Shown: piece after piece, positions 8,177 to 17,210 of the stretch
How the letters are laid out: every line of letters begins with the position of its first letter
Numbering within the stretch: position 1 is the stretch's first letter
DNA from: JAADJA01 sp963749345
Lineage (GTDB): Bacteria > Bacteroidota > Bacteroidia > Bacteroidales > JAADJA01
Reading direction: 5' to 3'
NCBI GenBank assembly: GCA_963749345.1
Contig: CAVVMO010000004.1
Coordinates: forward strand, 2,604,001 to 2,668,000
Length of the DNA: 64,000 nucleotides
Program-made: the position numbers and the translations under genes
The notes under the pieces: model-generated
Database searches by the model: none
What the model saw: the letters and a program-made list of their open reading frames with translations, nothing else
Told to the model about the DNA's origin: nothing

Positions 8177-10669
8177 ATGACACAACAGAATAAGCATATT
8201 TATTCTTTATTGATCATTATTTTTTTTGCCGGGCTGTCCTTCCTCATTTTTGAAGTAAGCTGGTTCCGGATGCTATCACTCGCTGTAGGCTCCACCGTTT
8301 CGGCTTCTACACTTGTACTTGCGGGTTTTATGGCCGGTCTGGGAGTTGGGGCCTATTTCTGGGGTAAAAAAGGAAATCATCACAGCAATCCTGCTCAAAT
8401 CCTAATGCTGTTGTTTGCAGGAACCGGCATTTTAGGGTTCGCTGATTATTTTATCATGAAAAACCTGATCCTTTGGTTATATGCTTACTTGCCCGAAATC
8501 ATAATATATTTCATTGCCTTTGCCACCGTGTTTTTTCCTGCATTCTTTATGGGTGGTGTAATTCCGCTTATTTCGAAGGTTGCGATACGAAACAATGATT
8601 CGTTTGCAAACCTGTTGGGTAAAATTTATGCCTTCGAAACACTGGGAAGCACGCTGGGAGGACTTGCTACCGGATTCTTTCTCATCGGCACACTCGGTCA
8701 AGCGTCAACCATGCTTTTGGCCTCAGGAATCAACGTTCTGTTAGCGGTGGTCTTGTTTATTATTAAAAAACCATTTCCATCAATTCAAACGGATCTTCCG
8801 GGTAAGAAATCACATCCTGATAAAAAGACGAAGCCTTCGCCCGGGGGCAATGCCTTTCTACCCTTAGCCGGGGTATTTATCGCCGGACTGGTTGGAACAG
8901 GTATGCAGGTGATATGGCTGAGGTTCTTCAAAATTTACCTTACCAATACAAGCTACACTTTTGCGTTGATTTCTTCCATGGTAGTACTTGGGCTTTTTAT
9001 TGGGAGCTGGCACTATTCACGAAAGGAAAGACTGATAAAAAACCATGTCCGTGTCATGCTTGGGATGCTTATTCTGTTGGCAATGTTCATCTTTACCGGC
9101 CTGCTCATCTTACTGAACCTTCATTCCCTGTTGCTATTTCCAATCACAGACCTGTTTCAGGGACATTTTGTAAGAATAATCCTTATCCCGGTGCTTTCGT
9201 CAATCCTTATTATACTTCCTGTTTCCATCGTTACGGGTTATATATTTCCATTGGCATGCACACTGTACAACAACGATTTCAGCGAAGTAAGCCGAAGCGT
9301 TGGCAGCGTTTTGCTTGCCAATACTGCAGGAAGTGTAGCAGGACCTTTAATTGGCGCGTTTATTCTTGTTCCATTATTAGGGGCGGCGCTGGCGGTAAGT
9401 TGTGTGATTGTCATGGTTTTAACAGTTGTTTTTATTCTGTCAAAATCCAATCTGAATATCAAAAGCATTATAATAATTAAATGGGGTGCGGGGATTGCAG
9501 CCATGATCATTCTATTAGTTATTGTTTCCAATCCTAAAATTCCGATACTGCCTCCATCCTTCAATAAATTTAAAAAGCAAATTCTGGACTACAAAGAAAC
9601 CCGCGAAGGCACTTATGTGGTAGGCAAAGAATTATCTGGTAAAACGACTATACTATCCACTTATGTCAATAACAGTTCGGTAATAGGCTCAACCTACGAT
9701 GCCATTAAGGTGGTAAAAATGGTGGGGCATCTCCCGTTTTTTTCGGGATTAAAATGCAGCAATGTTCTGGTTGTCGGATTTGGTATCGGGGTCAGCACTT
9801 CGGCTATAGCAGCCCATCCCGAAGTTAAGCATATCGATTGTGTGGAACTGGTTTCAGGGTTGAAAAACGCTGCCCGGTTTTACAATAGCATTAATTTTGG
9901 TATAGAGAACGATAAGCGGCTTGCCATTACTTCGGGCGATGGACGTCACTTCCTGCAATCCACCCGCAACAAGTACGACCTTATCTCAAGCGATCCCACT
10001 CATCCCATTTTAGGTTCGGGGAGTTTGTACACAAGAGAATACTTTCAGCTTTGCAGGGATAAACTCAATGCCGGCGGAATGGTATCGCAATACCTGCCCC
10101 TCCACAAGCTAACCCTTAGCAGTTTCCTGGGCATTATAAAAACTTTTTATTCTGTTTTCCCCAATGCTACGGTATGGATCGGGCATTATCATGCGGTTTT
10201 ACTTGGGGTTAACGGAAAGAGCGCCATTGATTTTGAAAAATGGAGCAGGAGCATCGAGGCCATCGGCAAAGACACCTATTTTTACAATAACCCATACCAC
10301 CTGGCAGCCTGCCTTGTGCTCGACAGTTTGCAGATAAACAGGTTCCCTCCCGGGGTCAGGATAAACACCGATAACGATCCATATACCGAGTTTTTCGAAC
10401 TGTCATCATTTGATGAAGAGAACCTGCGGCAAAACCTGAAATGGATAAACCAGAACCGGGGAGGAGTGGAGCGTGTCTTTACAAATATAACCGACACGGC
10501 TCAAATGAACCATTTCAAGAGGGGCAATTACCTGCTTACTGAGAGTGTTTATTATTGGCTTCAGGGCAATACCGGCCGCTATATCGAAATTTTACAGCAA
10601 GCTTGTAAAGAAAATCCCGAAGATGAAGAATATCCTTTTTTAATTAAGTTCCATTATGCCACCATGTGA
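8177..10669 (+). CDS. Multipass membrane protein fused to a spermidine-synthase-like domain
   Basis: An 830-residue protein. The first ~475 residues contain about 14 hydrophobic segments arranged like MFS/SpeE fusions (FFAGLSFLIFEVSWFRMLSL at the start is typical). The C-terminal part from ~residue 525 is a Rossmann methyltransferase-like fold of the spermidine synthase superfamily: VLVVGFGIGVSTSAIAAHP, IDCVEL, SGDGRHFL and DLISSDPTHPILGSGSLYT. The glycine-rich motif lacks the acidic residue of true SpeE (GGGDG), so aminopropyl transfer is doubtful. Substrate unknown. It is transcribed alone, and the accessory island begins just after it. Confidence 0.85.
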   Translation: MTQQNKHIYSLLIIIFFAGLSFLIFEVSWFRMLSLAVGSTVSASTLVLAGFMAGLGVGAYFWGKKGNHHSNPAQILMLLFAGTGILGFADYFIMKNLILWLYAYLPEIIIYFIAFATVFFPAFFMGGVIPLISKVAIRNNDSFANLLGKIYAFETLGSTLGGLATGFFLIGTLGQASTMLLASGINVLLAVVLFIIKKPFPSIQTDLPGKKSHPDKKTKPSPGGNAFLPLAGVFIAGLVGTGMQVIWLRFFKIYLTNTSYTFALISSMVVLGLFIGSWHYSRKERLIKNHVRVMLGMLILLAMFIFTGLLILLNLHSLLLFPITDLFQGHFVRIILIPVLSSILIILPVSIVTGYIFPLACTLYNNDFSEVSRSVGSVLLANTAGSVAGPLIGAFILVPLLGAALAVSCVIVMVLTVVFILSKSNLNIKSIIIIKWGAGIAAMIILLVIVSNPKIPILPPSFNKFKKQILDYKETREGTYVVGKELSGKTTILSTYVNNSSVIGSTYDAIKVVKMVGHLPFFSGLKCSNVLVVGFGIGVSTSAIAAHPEVKHIDCVELVSGLKNAARFYNSINFGIENDKRLAITSGDGRHFLQSTRNKYDLISSDPTHPILGSGSLYTREYFQLCRDKLNAGGMVSQYLPLHKLTLSSFLGIIKTFYSVFPNATVWIGHYHAVLLGVNGKSAIDFEKWSRSIEAIGKDTYFYNNPYHLAACLVLDSLQINRFPPGVRINTDNDPYTEFFELSSFDEENLRQNLKWINQNRGGVERVFTNITDTAQMNHFKRGNYLLTESVYYWLQGNTGRYIEILQQACKENPEDEEYPFLIKFHYATM

Positions 10670-10681
10670 TTTAGGATGACC

Positions 10682-10736
10682 CGCCGTTCGGCGTAGTCTC
10701 TGACTACGTCGGATTTAAATATTAGTCTCAGACTAA
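10682..10736. repeat. REP-like palindrome pair beside a decayed RAYT transposase
   Basis: Two hairpins lie within 55 bases. The first is CGTAGTC-TCT-GACTACG (10692-10708), extendable to 11 bp per arm (10688-10698/10702-10712) with wobble pairs; an alternative hairpin CGCCG-TT-CGGCG occupies 10682-10693. The second is the perfect TTAGTCT-C-AGACTAA (10722-10736). They share the TAGTCT/AGACTA core and abut the 3' end of the transposase remnant, as REP sequences do around RAYT genes. Confidence 0.6.
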
Positions 10737-10738
10737 GG

Positions 10739-11143
10739 CTATTTTAATACTACTACTTCTAATAATCCTTTTTCGCCACAATAATCCCTGGCACTGGAAT
10801 ACAAATAATCTTCCGGGCGGAAAACAATACCCGCCTTTACAGGATTATTATGAATATACTCAATTTTCTGATCAATGAACTTATTCGTATATATTTCTTC
10901 AGCATGGTTATCATGTGTCCATATTTGATAATTTTCATTGCGGCTGTGTTTAGAAGCTTCAAACCGAAAGATATTAACCACCCTAACCGGCGCAAGTCTT
11001 GTGCGGTAAGCTTTAGCGCAGCAGACTTGTGCCGGATTAACAACTATCCTGTCAATTTTATTTTTACTTTTGGTGTATAAGTGGTAAGACAACTGAAATT
11101 TATATTCATATAAGTGCAAGTAATTTGCGAAAAATAAAATCAC
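10739..11143 (-). pseudogene. REP-associated tyrosine transposase (RAYT/Y1) remnant, 5' part missing
   Basis: The last ~75 codons of this frame match the C-terminal end of Y1/RAYT transposases: SRNENYQIWTHDNHAEEI, then KIEYIHNNPVKAGIV, a hallmark helix that in this family is expected to carry the catalytic Tyr, then YLYSSARDY. The preceding codons are unrelated and read through a 49-base palindrome (10987-11035). The N-terminal domain with the HUH metal-binding histidines is absent. The frame is therefore a broken copy in which an element has replaced the 5' part, and no active enzyme is expected. Confidence 0.7.
10987..11035. repeat. 49-base GC-rich palindromic element inside the RAYT remnant
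   Basis: The arms CCGGCGCAAGTCTTGTGCG (10987-11005) and CGCAGCAGACTTGTGCCGG (11017-11035) pair at 16 of 19 positions around an 11-base centre holding AAGCTT. Composition is GC-rich in an AT-rich region. It lies exactly where homology to the transposase stops, so it probably marks an insertion or recombination junction. Confidence 0.65.
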
Positions 11144-11313
11144 ATTTTGAGGATTTATACAATTGGTTTAATTTAGCAAGAAATATATTTACCTGTAAAA
11201 TGACAAAACGTGCACAAAACATTCCGGTTAAGGAGGTATTTATACACCTTTTTTGAAGTTTGAGGTATATAGATAAACGAGTTGGCCACAATTTTTTTTA
11301 AAACATTTGAATC

Positions 11314-11937
11314 ATGAAAAAGTTTCTATTGTTAGTCGTATTTTATGGGACATTATCATTTCAAATCAATGCACAATACAATACTTCTGATGTATTCGAA
11401 GTGAATGAAATTACCTGGTATGGATTAGATTTCTCAAATGTGAGACTTATCGGAGCTATTGGTTTTCAAAATCCTGAAAAGATACAGAGTTATTACTTTG
11501 ATGTTTGGAATAGTTTGATTTTTTCTGAAGCCGACAAATACAATTTGGCTAAATTTTTTCACAAGGAATCAGTAAAACATTATCTTGATATTGTTAAAGA
11601 AATGAATACACTTCCCAATTCCGATGAGTTAGTCATTGAAATTGAGTATTCTTTTGGTGCTGAAAAAGTAATGCAAATAATATCGGAATATGATTCTGGA
11701 GATAAAGAGGGAATAGGTCTTGTATTCATCATCGAAAGCCTGAACAAACAGAAAGAAAAAGCATTCGTTTGGGTAACTTTTTTTGATATACAAACGAAAC
11801 GAGTGCTTCTAACTGAAAACTTTGACGGTAAAGCAGGTGGTTTTGGATTTCGCAACTATTGGGCAGGAGCATATTACGAGATAATGAAATCTGCATATAA
11901 ATCAATGCGTAAAAGCTGGGAAATATCAAATAAATAA
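11314..11937 (+). CDS. Predicted secreted protein of unknown function (207 aa)
   Basis: The protein starts MKKFLLLVVFYGTLSFQINAQ, a clear signal peptide with cleavage expected near residue 20. The mature part has mixed alpha/beta character with segments such as EITWYGLDFSNVRLIGAIGF and KQKEKAFVWVTFFDIQTKRVLL. The pattern of two similar beta segments resembles small periplasmic proteins of Bacteroidota, but I recognise no family or catalytic motif. It stands alone inside the accessory island, between the decayed transposase and a long imperfect hairpin, with its own small terminator. Cassette-like acquisition is possible but unproven. Confidence 0.7.
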   Translation: MKKFLLLVVFYGTLSFQINAQYNTSDVFEVNEITWYGLDFSNVRLIGAIGFQNPEKIQSYYFDVWNSLIFSEADKYNLAKFFHKESVKHYLDIVKEMNTLPNSDELVIEIEYSFGAEKVMQIISEYDSGDKEGIGLVFIIESLNKQKEKAFVWVTFFDIQTKRVLLTENFDGKAGGFGFRNYWAGAYYEIMKSAYKSMRKSWEISNK

Positions 11938-11942
11938 GTTAC

Positions 11943-11964
11943 GCAGCCTTATAGCTGCCTTTTT
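11943..11964 (+). terminator. Short terminator after the 207-aa secreted protein gene
   Basis: A 5-bp stem GCAGC/GCTGC around CTTATA is followed by C and five T residues, beginning 5 bases after the stop codon. Confidence 0.55.
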
Positions 11965-12003
11965 GACCCAAATGAATTAACAAAATTTAATTAAAAACAG
12001 TGG

Positions 12004-12158
12004 CCAACACACGCGCATCAGCCAGCCCGGTCATTAAATTTTGTCCGTCCAGGCGGGCGGTATTGTCACGATGATCTTTGATTTATTAACTTTGAACTAT
12101 CGGGCGCCCACCTGGCCGGTCAAATAACCCGGGCCAGGCTGTTGCGCTCGATCGTTAC
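12004..12158. repeat. Long imperfect inverted repeat, attC-like hairpin
   Basis: The left arm (12004-12059) and right arm (12101-12158) are imperfect complements. Matching blocks are GCGCATCAGCCAGCCCGG against the complement of CCGGGCCAGGCTGTTGCGC, and CCGTCCAGGCGGGCG against the complement of CGCCCACCTGGCCGG. About 40 unpaired bases form the apex. Each outer end carries an AAC/GTT trinucleotide (CCAAC on the left, CGTTA on the right), which recalls integron attC ends, but the full RYYYAAC/GTTRRRY consensus is not met. The region is markedly GC-richer than its flanks and contains no gene. Confidence 0.6.
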
Positions 12159-12189
12159 ATATTAAACCATAAAGCTTAAATAATAAATT

Positions 12190-13608
12190 ATGAGGCCAGC
12201 TTTATTAACCTTGTTTTTGATGATACAATTATCTTTTATCAACGGACAGGAATATACTGATTCATGGGCTTCACTCGACTCACGACCTATTCCGGCATGG
12301 TTTGAGGATGCAAAATTCGGGATATTTATACACTGGGGTGTGTATTCCGTACCTGCCTGGCGAAAGCTGGAACCCGGCTTGTATGCATCGTATGCTGAGT
12401 GGTATTATGCCAGAGTGATGTACAACAAAGATAATGGCGGGGAAGATTTTCATAATCGTAATTACGGTAAGGATTTTGAATACCGCGACTTCGCTCCACT
12501 ATTTAAAGCCGAATTGTTTGACCCCGGTTATTGGGCCCGTTTATTTAAAAGTTCGGGAGCCAGGTATGTGGTATTGACCAGTAAACATCACGATGGATTT
12601 TGCCTTTGGCCAACCAAAAGCCCTTACAAGAAAGACTGGAATTCAATGGATGTTGGCCCTAAGCAGGATTTATTGGGAGAACTATCTGCTGCCGTAAAAG
12701 CAGAGGGACTTAAAATGGGAATCTATTATTCGATTGTCGAATGGGAAAGCAGCCGGACCCATCGCACCGCATCGGGATATTATCTGCCCCGGAATATAGT
12801 TTACAAATACAAGATTCCTGAAAATGAATACGTGGATAAGCATCTGATCCTGCAGCTTAAAGAATTGGTAGTGAACTATAAACCCTCCCTTATTTTTGCC
12901 GATGGCGGAGAATGGGACGGGACAGAAGATTACTGGAAAACCAAAGAGTTTCTTTCATGGTTATACAACGATTCACCGGTAAAAGACGAGGTAGTGGTTA
13001 ATGACAGGTTTGCCAAAGACATGCCGGGCAATCACGGAGATTATTATTCAAGTGAATATAAGGATGTGGATGAGGCGAAGCTCTCCCATCCCTGGGAAGA
13101 AAGCAGGGGAATTGGCGGATCGTACGGCTATAACAGGGCAGAAGGCATCGAGGATTACAACAGTTCGGAAGAACTCATTCATGAAATGATTGACATTGTA
13201 AGCCGTGGAGGGAATTTATTGCTGAACGTGGGGCCAACGGCAGATGGCAGAATCCCTGTAATTATGCAGGAAAGATTGAAAGATATAGGCCGGTGGCTGG
13301 AAGTAAATGGCGAAGCTATTTACGAAACCAGGAAATCACCAATTCCTAAACAGGAAAGAACAAGCCAGGAAGTATATTTTACATGCAAAGACAAGGAGCT
13401 TTTCTGCATTTTCACCAGATGGACCGACTCGATTGAAATAAAATTAGCTGAAGGAGAAAAGGTTAAGGATATCCATATGTTGTCGCATGATGGGGTAATT
13501 CAATGGGAATTGGTTGAAGGCAATAAGGTAAGGATTCACATACCCCGCCTTACCATTAATGAAATACCCTGCCTCTATGCCTGGACTTTAAAAATAGAAT
13601 TGGAATAA
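12190..13608 (+). CDS. Secreted alpha-L-fucosidase, glycoside hydrolase family 29
   Basis: A 472-residue protein with signal peptide (residues 1-19). GH29 signatures are FEDAKFGIFIHWGVYSVPAW at 38-57, YVVLTSKHHDGFCLW at 126-140, and LIFADGGEWDG at 234-244. Asp238 aligns with the family nucleophile. The catalytic domain ends near residue 370 with GGNLLLNVGPTADG, followed by a C-terminal beta-sandwich. It should release alpha-linked L-fucose from glycans in the periplasm or at the surface. There is no neighbouring SusD or other glycosidase, so it is not part of a visible polysaccharide utilisation locus. It lies directly downstream of the attC-like hairpin. Confidence 0.92.
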   Translation: MRPALLTLFLMIQLSFINGQEYTDSWASLDSRPIPAWFEDAKFGIFIHWGVYSVPAWRKLEPGLYASYAEWYYARVMYNKDNGGEDFHNRNYGKDFEYRDFAPLFKAELFDPGYWARLFKSSGARYVVLTSKHHDGFCLWPTKSPYKKDWNSMDVGPKQDLLGELSAAVKAEGLKMGIYYSIVEWESSRTHRTASGYYLPRNIVYKYKIPENEYVDKHLILQLKELVVNYKPSLIFADGGEWDGTEDYWKTKEFLSWLYNDSPVKDEVVVNDRFAKDMPGNHGDYYSSEYKDVDEAKLSHPWEESRGIGGSYGYNRAEGIEDYNSSEELIHEMIDIVSRGGNLLLNVGPTADGRIPVIMQERLKDIGRWLEVNGEAIYETRKSPIPKQERTSQEVYFTCKDKELFCIFTRWTDSIEIKLAEGEKVKDIHMLSHDGVIQWELVEGNKVRIHIPRLTINEIPCLYAWTLKIELE

Positions 13609-13864
13609 TGGTATTGAGCTGGTAAATAAAATTGTACCCTGGTTTTAGTAAATTTGTGTTTTTGACAGCAAGCCATATGCTTAGCTCCTAAACTATGCCT
13701 TCCAATTAGTTAAAATCTCTTAAATAATTTCCGGGCCATTAAACTTTCCCATCAGGCTTATTGTCTAAGAGCCATTGTCAACCATTTGAGGTATTAAAAA
13801 GTAACAATATTCAAAAAAGATTTTATGAATATTGGCTTTCTTTGTGAGGTTATTAATTGGGAAA

Positions 13865-16402
13865 ATGAGAATTTTTATCAGATCAGGGATGAATTGTTGG
13901 ATAGTTGGAATTTTAGTCATGGCATTATCAGTTGTTGCTTTTGCTCAGCAACCCGGCGGCGGCAGGCCGGATATGTCGGGCATGCCACCAGAAGGGATCA
14001 TTACCGGGCAGGTGATGGAAAAACAATTGAACGAGCCGATGGAATATACCAGCGTAGTGCTTTACAGTAAAAGGGATTCTTCAATTGTTACCGGAACCGT
14101 TACGGATATTGCCGGAAAATTCAAGCTTGAAAAAGTGCCTTACGGAAAGTTTTACATGGTTGCCAATTTCATCGGTTATAATAAGACCACCCTCAGCGAA
14201 ATCATGGTCACCCCGAAAGCAAAGACGGTTGATCTTGGTATTATCTTTCTTGATCCGGCTACAACTAACCTCGAAGGGGTTGAAATAACCGCCGATAAGG
14301 CAAGAGTTGAATACAAGATAGATAAAAAGATCGTCAACGTGAGCCAGGACCTGATGGCATCGGGTAGCTCCGCCATAGCCGTGCTCGAAAATGTTCCGTC
14401 GGTCAATGTGGATATCGAAGGCAATGTAAGCCTTCGTGGAAGCTCCAGTTTTACCGTCCTCATCGACGGCAGGCCCAGCGCTCTTACCGGAAACGATGCC
14501 CTGCAGCAGATTCCGGCCAGCAGCATCGACCGAATCGAGATCATAACGAACCCATCGGCCAAGTACGACCCCGACGGAACGGGCGGTATCATCAACGTGA
14601 TCATGAAGAAGCAAAAGAACCCCGGCATCAATGGCATAGCTAACCTCTCCATCGGAACTAAAAATAAATACAGGGCTGATGCACTGCTCAATTACAGGAC
14701 GAAAAATTTCAATGTATTTGGCGGGATCGATGGCAATTACAACGAGTTCAGCATGAAGGGCCATTCCAATTACGAAAACTATTTTTATGATCCTGCCGGT
14801 GAAACAGATTCAACCAGTTTCAGGGATACTGAGATGAAAGGTCAAAATGTTCGTAAGGGCTATGGCGTAAAGGCGGGGATGGATTTCTACATAAACGATA
14901 AATCAACCCTTAACTTCTCGGGCAGGTACGGAGGTTATGGCTTCAACAGTGAAAGAACCGCATCACGTCATATTTATACCAGCCCCATCGGTTTTGATGA
15001 ATATTCGCAATCGCAAACGACCTCCGAAAGAGGCGGAGACTATTATGAACTGAACTCGAATTATGTCTACAAATTTGACGAAAAGGGTCATCAGATCGAA
15101 GCAGTTGCATTTTATTCGAGGCGAAACGGTGAGGACACGGAAGAGCAGAAAGATTACATCACCGATCCGGATTGGAATATCATTGATGACCAGCCTGAGA
15201 CCATCCGCACAACAGAAGATGAAATTTCGGACGATATCAGGATAAAGGCTGATTATACCAAACCTATTGGCAAGGATGGGAAGATCGAGGCAGGATACCA
15301 GAGCCGGATTGAATTGCAGAACGAAAAATACCTGTTTCAGAATTATGATTACACCCTTGCTTCCTGGACCGAAAATGATTTGTACACAAGCGTTGCCGAT
15401 TTCAAGGATAACATTCAGGCCATGTACGGAACCTTTTCGAATACCTGGAAAACGATAGGATTCATGGCGGGCATCCGTGGCGAGTATACCGACCGCGTGA
15501 TTGATAATGCCCAATCTCCGCAGGTTTATACCATCAACCGGTTTGATTTCTTTCCATCATTCCATGTTTCGAAAGAGTTTAAAAACGATCACCAGTTAAC
15601 TGCAAGTTACAGCCGCAGGATTGAGCGGCCAGATGGTCATCAGCTTGATCCTTTCCGCAGCTACATGGATCCTTATAATGTCGAGATGGGAAATCCTGAG
15701 TTGGAACCCGAATACATCGGTTCCTTTGAGCTGAACTACCAGAAGAAAATAAAATCTTCATTTGTTTCTATTGAAGGTTATTACAGGATCAATACCAATA
15801 AAATTACACGGGTACGATCGGCTTTCCTGGATACGACTTATGTGAATGATTCCATTGTGGTGACCAGTAAAACACTGCATACCTTCCAGAACATGAACAA
15901 GGATTATTCGCTTGGTAGCGAGATTATGGCTAACCTGGACCTTACCAAATGGTTACTCATCAATGCCAGTATAAATGTATTTCATTATCAGCTTGTTGGA
16001 AATGTTGAAGGTGAAGATGTGAACAAAAGCTCTTTAAACTGGAATGGCAAGCTGAACGTCACATTAAAATTCAAGTATGATTTCCGGGCGCAGATATCCG
16101 GAATTTACCAGGGGCGATCGGTTACTGCCCAGGGGACATCGGAAGGTTTTCCGATGCTTAACCTTGCTTTAAGGAAGGATTTTTTCAACAAGAAATTGTC
16201 CACCACTTTATCGGTGAGGGATTTGCTTATGACTGCCAAACGGGAAATGACTTCTTCCGGAGCCGGTTTTTATTCGTATGATTATTTTAAACGTGAAGCT
16301 CCAATTCTCACACTGGATTTAAGTTATATCATCAATAATTATAAAAAGCAACGTAACGGACGCGAAGAGGATTCAAATCAGCAAATGGATATGGAGTTTT
16401 AG
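13865..16402 (+). CDS. TonB-dependent-receptor-like outer-membrane beta-barrel protein
   Basis: I start this at the ATG at 13865 (845 residues), which gives a conventional signal peptide (MRIFIRSGMNCWIVGILVMA...FAQQ). An earlier in-frame TTG at 13832 only adds 11 residues in front of it. Order: Gly/Pro-rich linker; carboxypeptidase-D regulatory-like beta-sandwich (GIITGQVMEKQLNEPMEYTS); plug domain with LRGSSSFTVLIDGRPSALTG and IEIITNPSAKYDPDGTGGII; then a barrel of the OMP_b-brl_3 type to the C-terminus. No SusD partner follows, so glycan import is not indicated; ligand unknown. A TAAATTTG element at 13649-13656 is the nearest promoter-like match, far upstream. Confidence 0.9.
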   Translation: MRIFIRSGMNCWIVGILVMALSVVAFAQQPGGGRPDMSGMPPEGIITGQVMEKQLNEPMEYTSVVLYSKRDSSIVTGTVTDIAGKFKLEKVPYGKFYMVANFIGYNKTTLSEIMVTPKAKTVDLGIIFLDPATTNLEGVEITADKARVEYKIDKKIVNVSQDLMASGSSAIAVLENVPSVNVDIEGNVSLRGSSSFTVLIDGRPSALTGNDALQQIPASSIDRIEIITNPSAKYDPDGTGGIINVIMKKQKNPGINGIANLSIGTKNKYRADALLNYRTKNFNVFGGIDGNYNEFSMKGHSNYENYFYDPAGETDSTSFRDTEMKGQNVRKGYGVKAGMDFYINDKSTLNFSGRYGGYGFNSERTASRHIYTSPIGFDEYSQSQTTSERGGDYYELNSNYVYKFDEKGHQIEAVAFYSRRNGEDTEEQKDYITDPDWNIIDDQPETIRTTEDEISDDIRIKADYTKPIGKDGKIEAGYQSRIELQNEKYLFQNYDYTLASWTENDLYTSVADFKDNIQAMYGTFSNTWKTIGFMAGIRGEYTDRVIDNAQSPQVYTINRFDFFPSFHVSKEFKNDHQLTASYSRRIERPDGHQLDPFRSYMDPYNVEMGNPELEPEYIGSFELNYQKKIKSSFVSIEGYYRINTNKITRVRSAFLDTTYVNDSIVVTSKTLHTFQNMNKDYSLGSEIMANLDLTKWLLINASINVFHYQLVGNVEGEDVNKSSLNWNGKLNVTLKFKYDFRAQISGIYQGRSVTAQGTSEGFPMLNLALRKDFFNKKLSTTLSVRDLLMTAKREMTSSGAGFYSYDYFKREAPILTLDLSYIINNYKKQRNGREEDSNQQMDMEF

Positions 16403-16427
16403 TCAGGATGGGAAATCTATTTACTTG

Positions 16428-17021
16428 TTATTTTGAAGCTGATTCATTGATAAGGTTAAACCCCAGATATAACTGGAGAACACTGTTCTGATAGCTTATG
16501 TCATAACCTTCAGCCGATGTACCTTCAAGTTGCATTTTGAAAGGTAAACCATAACTATATCTCAATCCGGCATTCAGTTTAGGGCTGATGTTAAACCTCG
16601 CTCCGAAGTCAATTCCAAAGTCGAAGCTGTTCAAAATTTCTTCTCCGGAGATCATATATCCGAATTCCGGCCCGAATTCAAATTCAACCACTTTGACCGG
16701 ACAATAAACCAATAAAACAGGCCAGTTGAGGTAATTCAGACTCACATTAATTGTTTCCCCTTCTACTTCTTTTTTATATCCTTTATTGGAAAATAAAAGC
16801 TCAATCTGCCATAGAAGATGTTCATTAAAGTGCTCTTGAATGTAACTGCCTGCATGGAAGGAAAATCGGGAAGAATAAGTTTCGTCATTAAGCACTTCGC
16901 CTGATTTTGAAACAATTAACGTGGAGAGGTTTCCTCCGGCTTTTAAACCACCCTTCATTTGGCCAAATGAAGTAAATATTAATCCGGTGAGGAATATGAT
17001 AAGAATGGAGAATTTTTTCAT
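16428..17021 (-). CDS. Small outer-membrane beta-barrel (porin-family/PorT-like) protein
   Basis: A 197-residue protein with signal peptide MKKFSILIIFLTGLIFTSFG. The mature part begins MKGGLKAGGNLSTL, the usual opening of the Bacteroidota 'outer membrane protein beta-barrel' family. It continues with alternating strands (LLWQIELLFSNKGYKK, VEFEFGPEFGYMISG, LNAGLRYSYGLPF) to a final VLQLYLGFNLI. The length suggests an eight-strand barrel. Specific function is unknown. It is convergent with the TonB-like gene and is preceded by an exact TAnnTTTG element 20 bases before the ATG. Confidence 0.8.
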   Translation of the reverse strand: MKKFSILIIFLTGLIFTSFGQMKGGLKAGGNLSTLIVSKSGEVLNDETYSSRFSFHAGSYIQEHFNEHLLWQIELLFSNKGYKKEVEGETINVSLNYLNWPVLLVYCPVKVVEFEFGPEFGYMISGEEILNSFDFGIDFGARFNISPKLNAGLRYSYGLPFKMQLEGTSAEGYDISYQNSVLQLYLGFNLINESASK

Positions 17022-17040
17022 GCTATTTTTCTTGAAGTGC

Positions 17041-17048
17041 CAAAAATA
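17041..17048 (-). promoter_or_regulatory. -7 promoter element for the small beta-barrel gene
   Basis: The minus strand reads TATTTTTG, matching TAnnTTTG, 20 bases upstream of the ATG at 17021. Confidence 0.5.
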
Positions 17049-17210
17049 AAAAAAAATCCTCGGATTAGCTTACAGGGGAAAACAAGATGAATAATAATTA
17101 TGAAACACAACCTGAATTACTTATGTCTAATTCAAGATAACCGTTATAAGTGCAGACTGCTCTTATTGAATCAAATCCACCTATTATGATGGATAGGGGT
17201 TTGGATTCCT

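Noticed and set aside
8914..9480. 188-codon plus-strand frame overlapping the membrane synthase-like gene
   Set aside because: It overlaps in another frame, has an improbable His/Cys/Trp-rich composition and no start context.
10850..11080. 76-codon plus-strand frame in the island
   Set aside because: It is antisense to the RAYT remnant and reads through the 49-base palindrome; the matching transposase motif is on the other strand.
14081..14764. 227-codon minus-strand frame inside the TonB-receptor-like gene
   Set aside because: It is antisense to a well-supported gene and codes for no recognisable domain; such long shadows are common opposite GC-richer genes.
17164..17204. Bulged hairpin downstream of the 71-aa membrane protein gene
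   Set aside because: Several bulges and no T tract on the minus strand, so I could not support a terminator or RNA.
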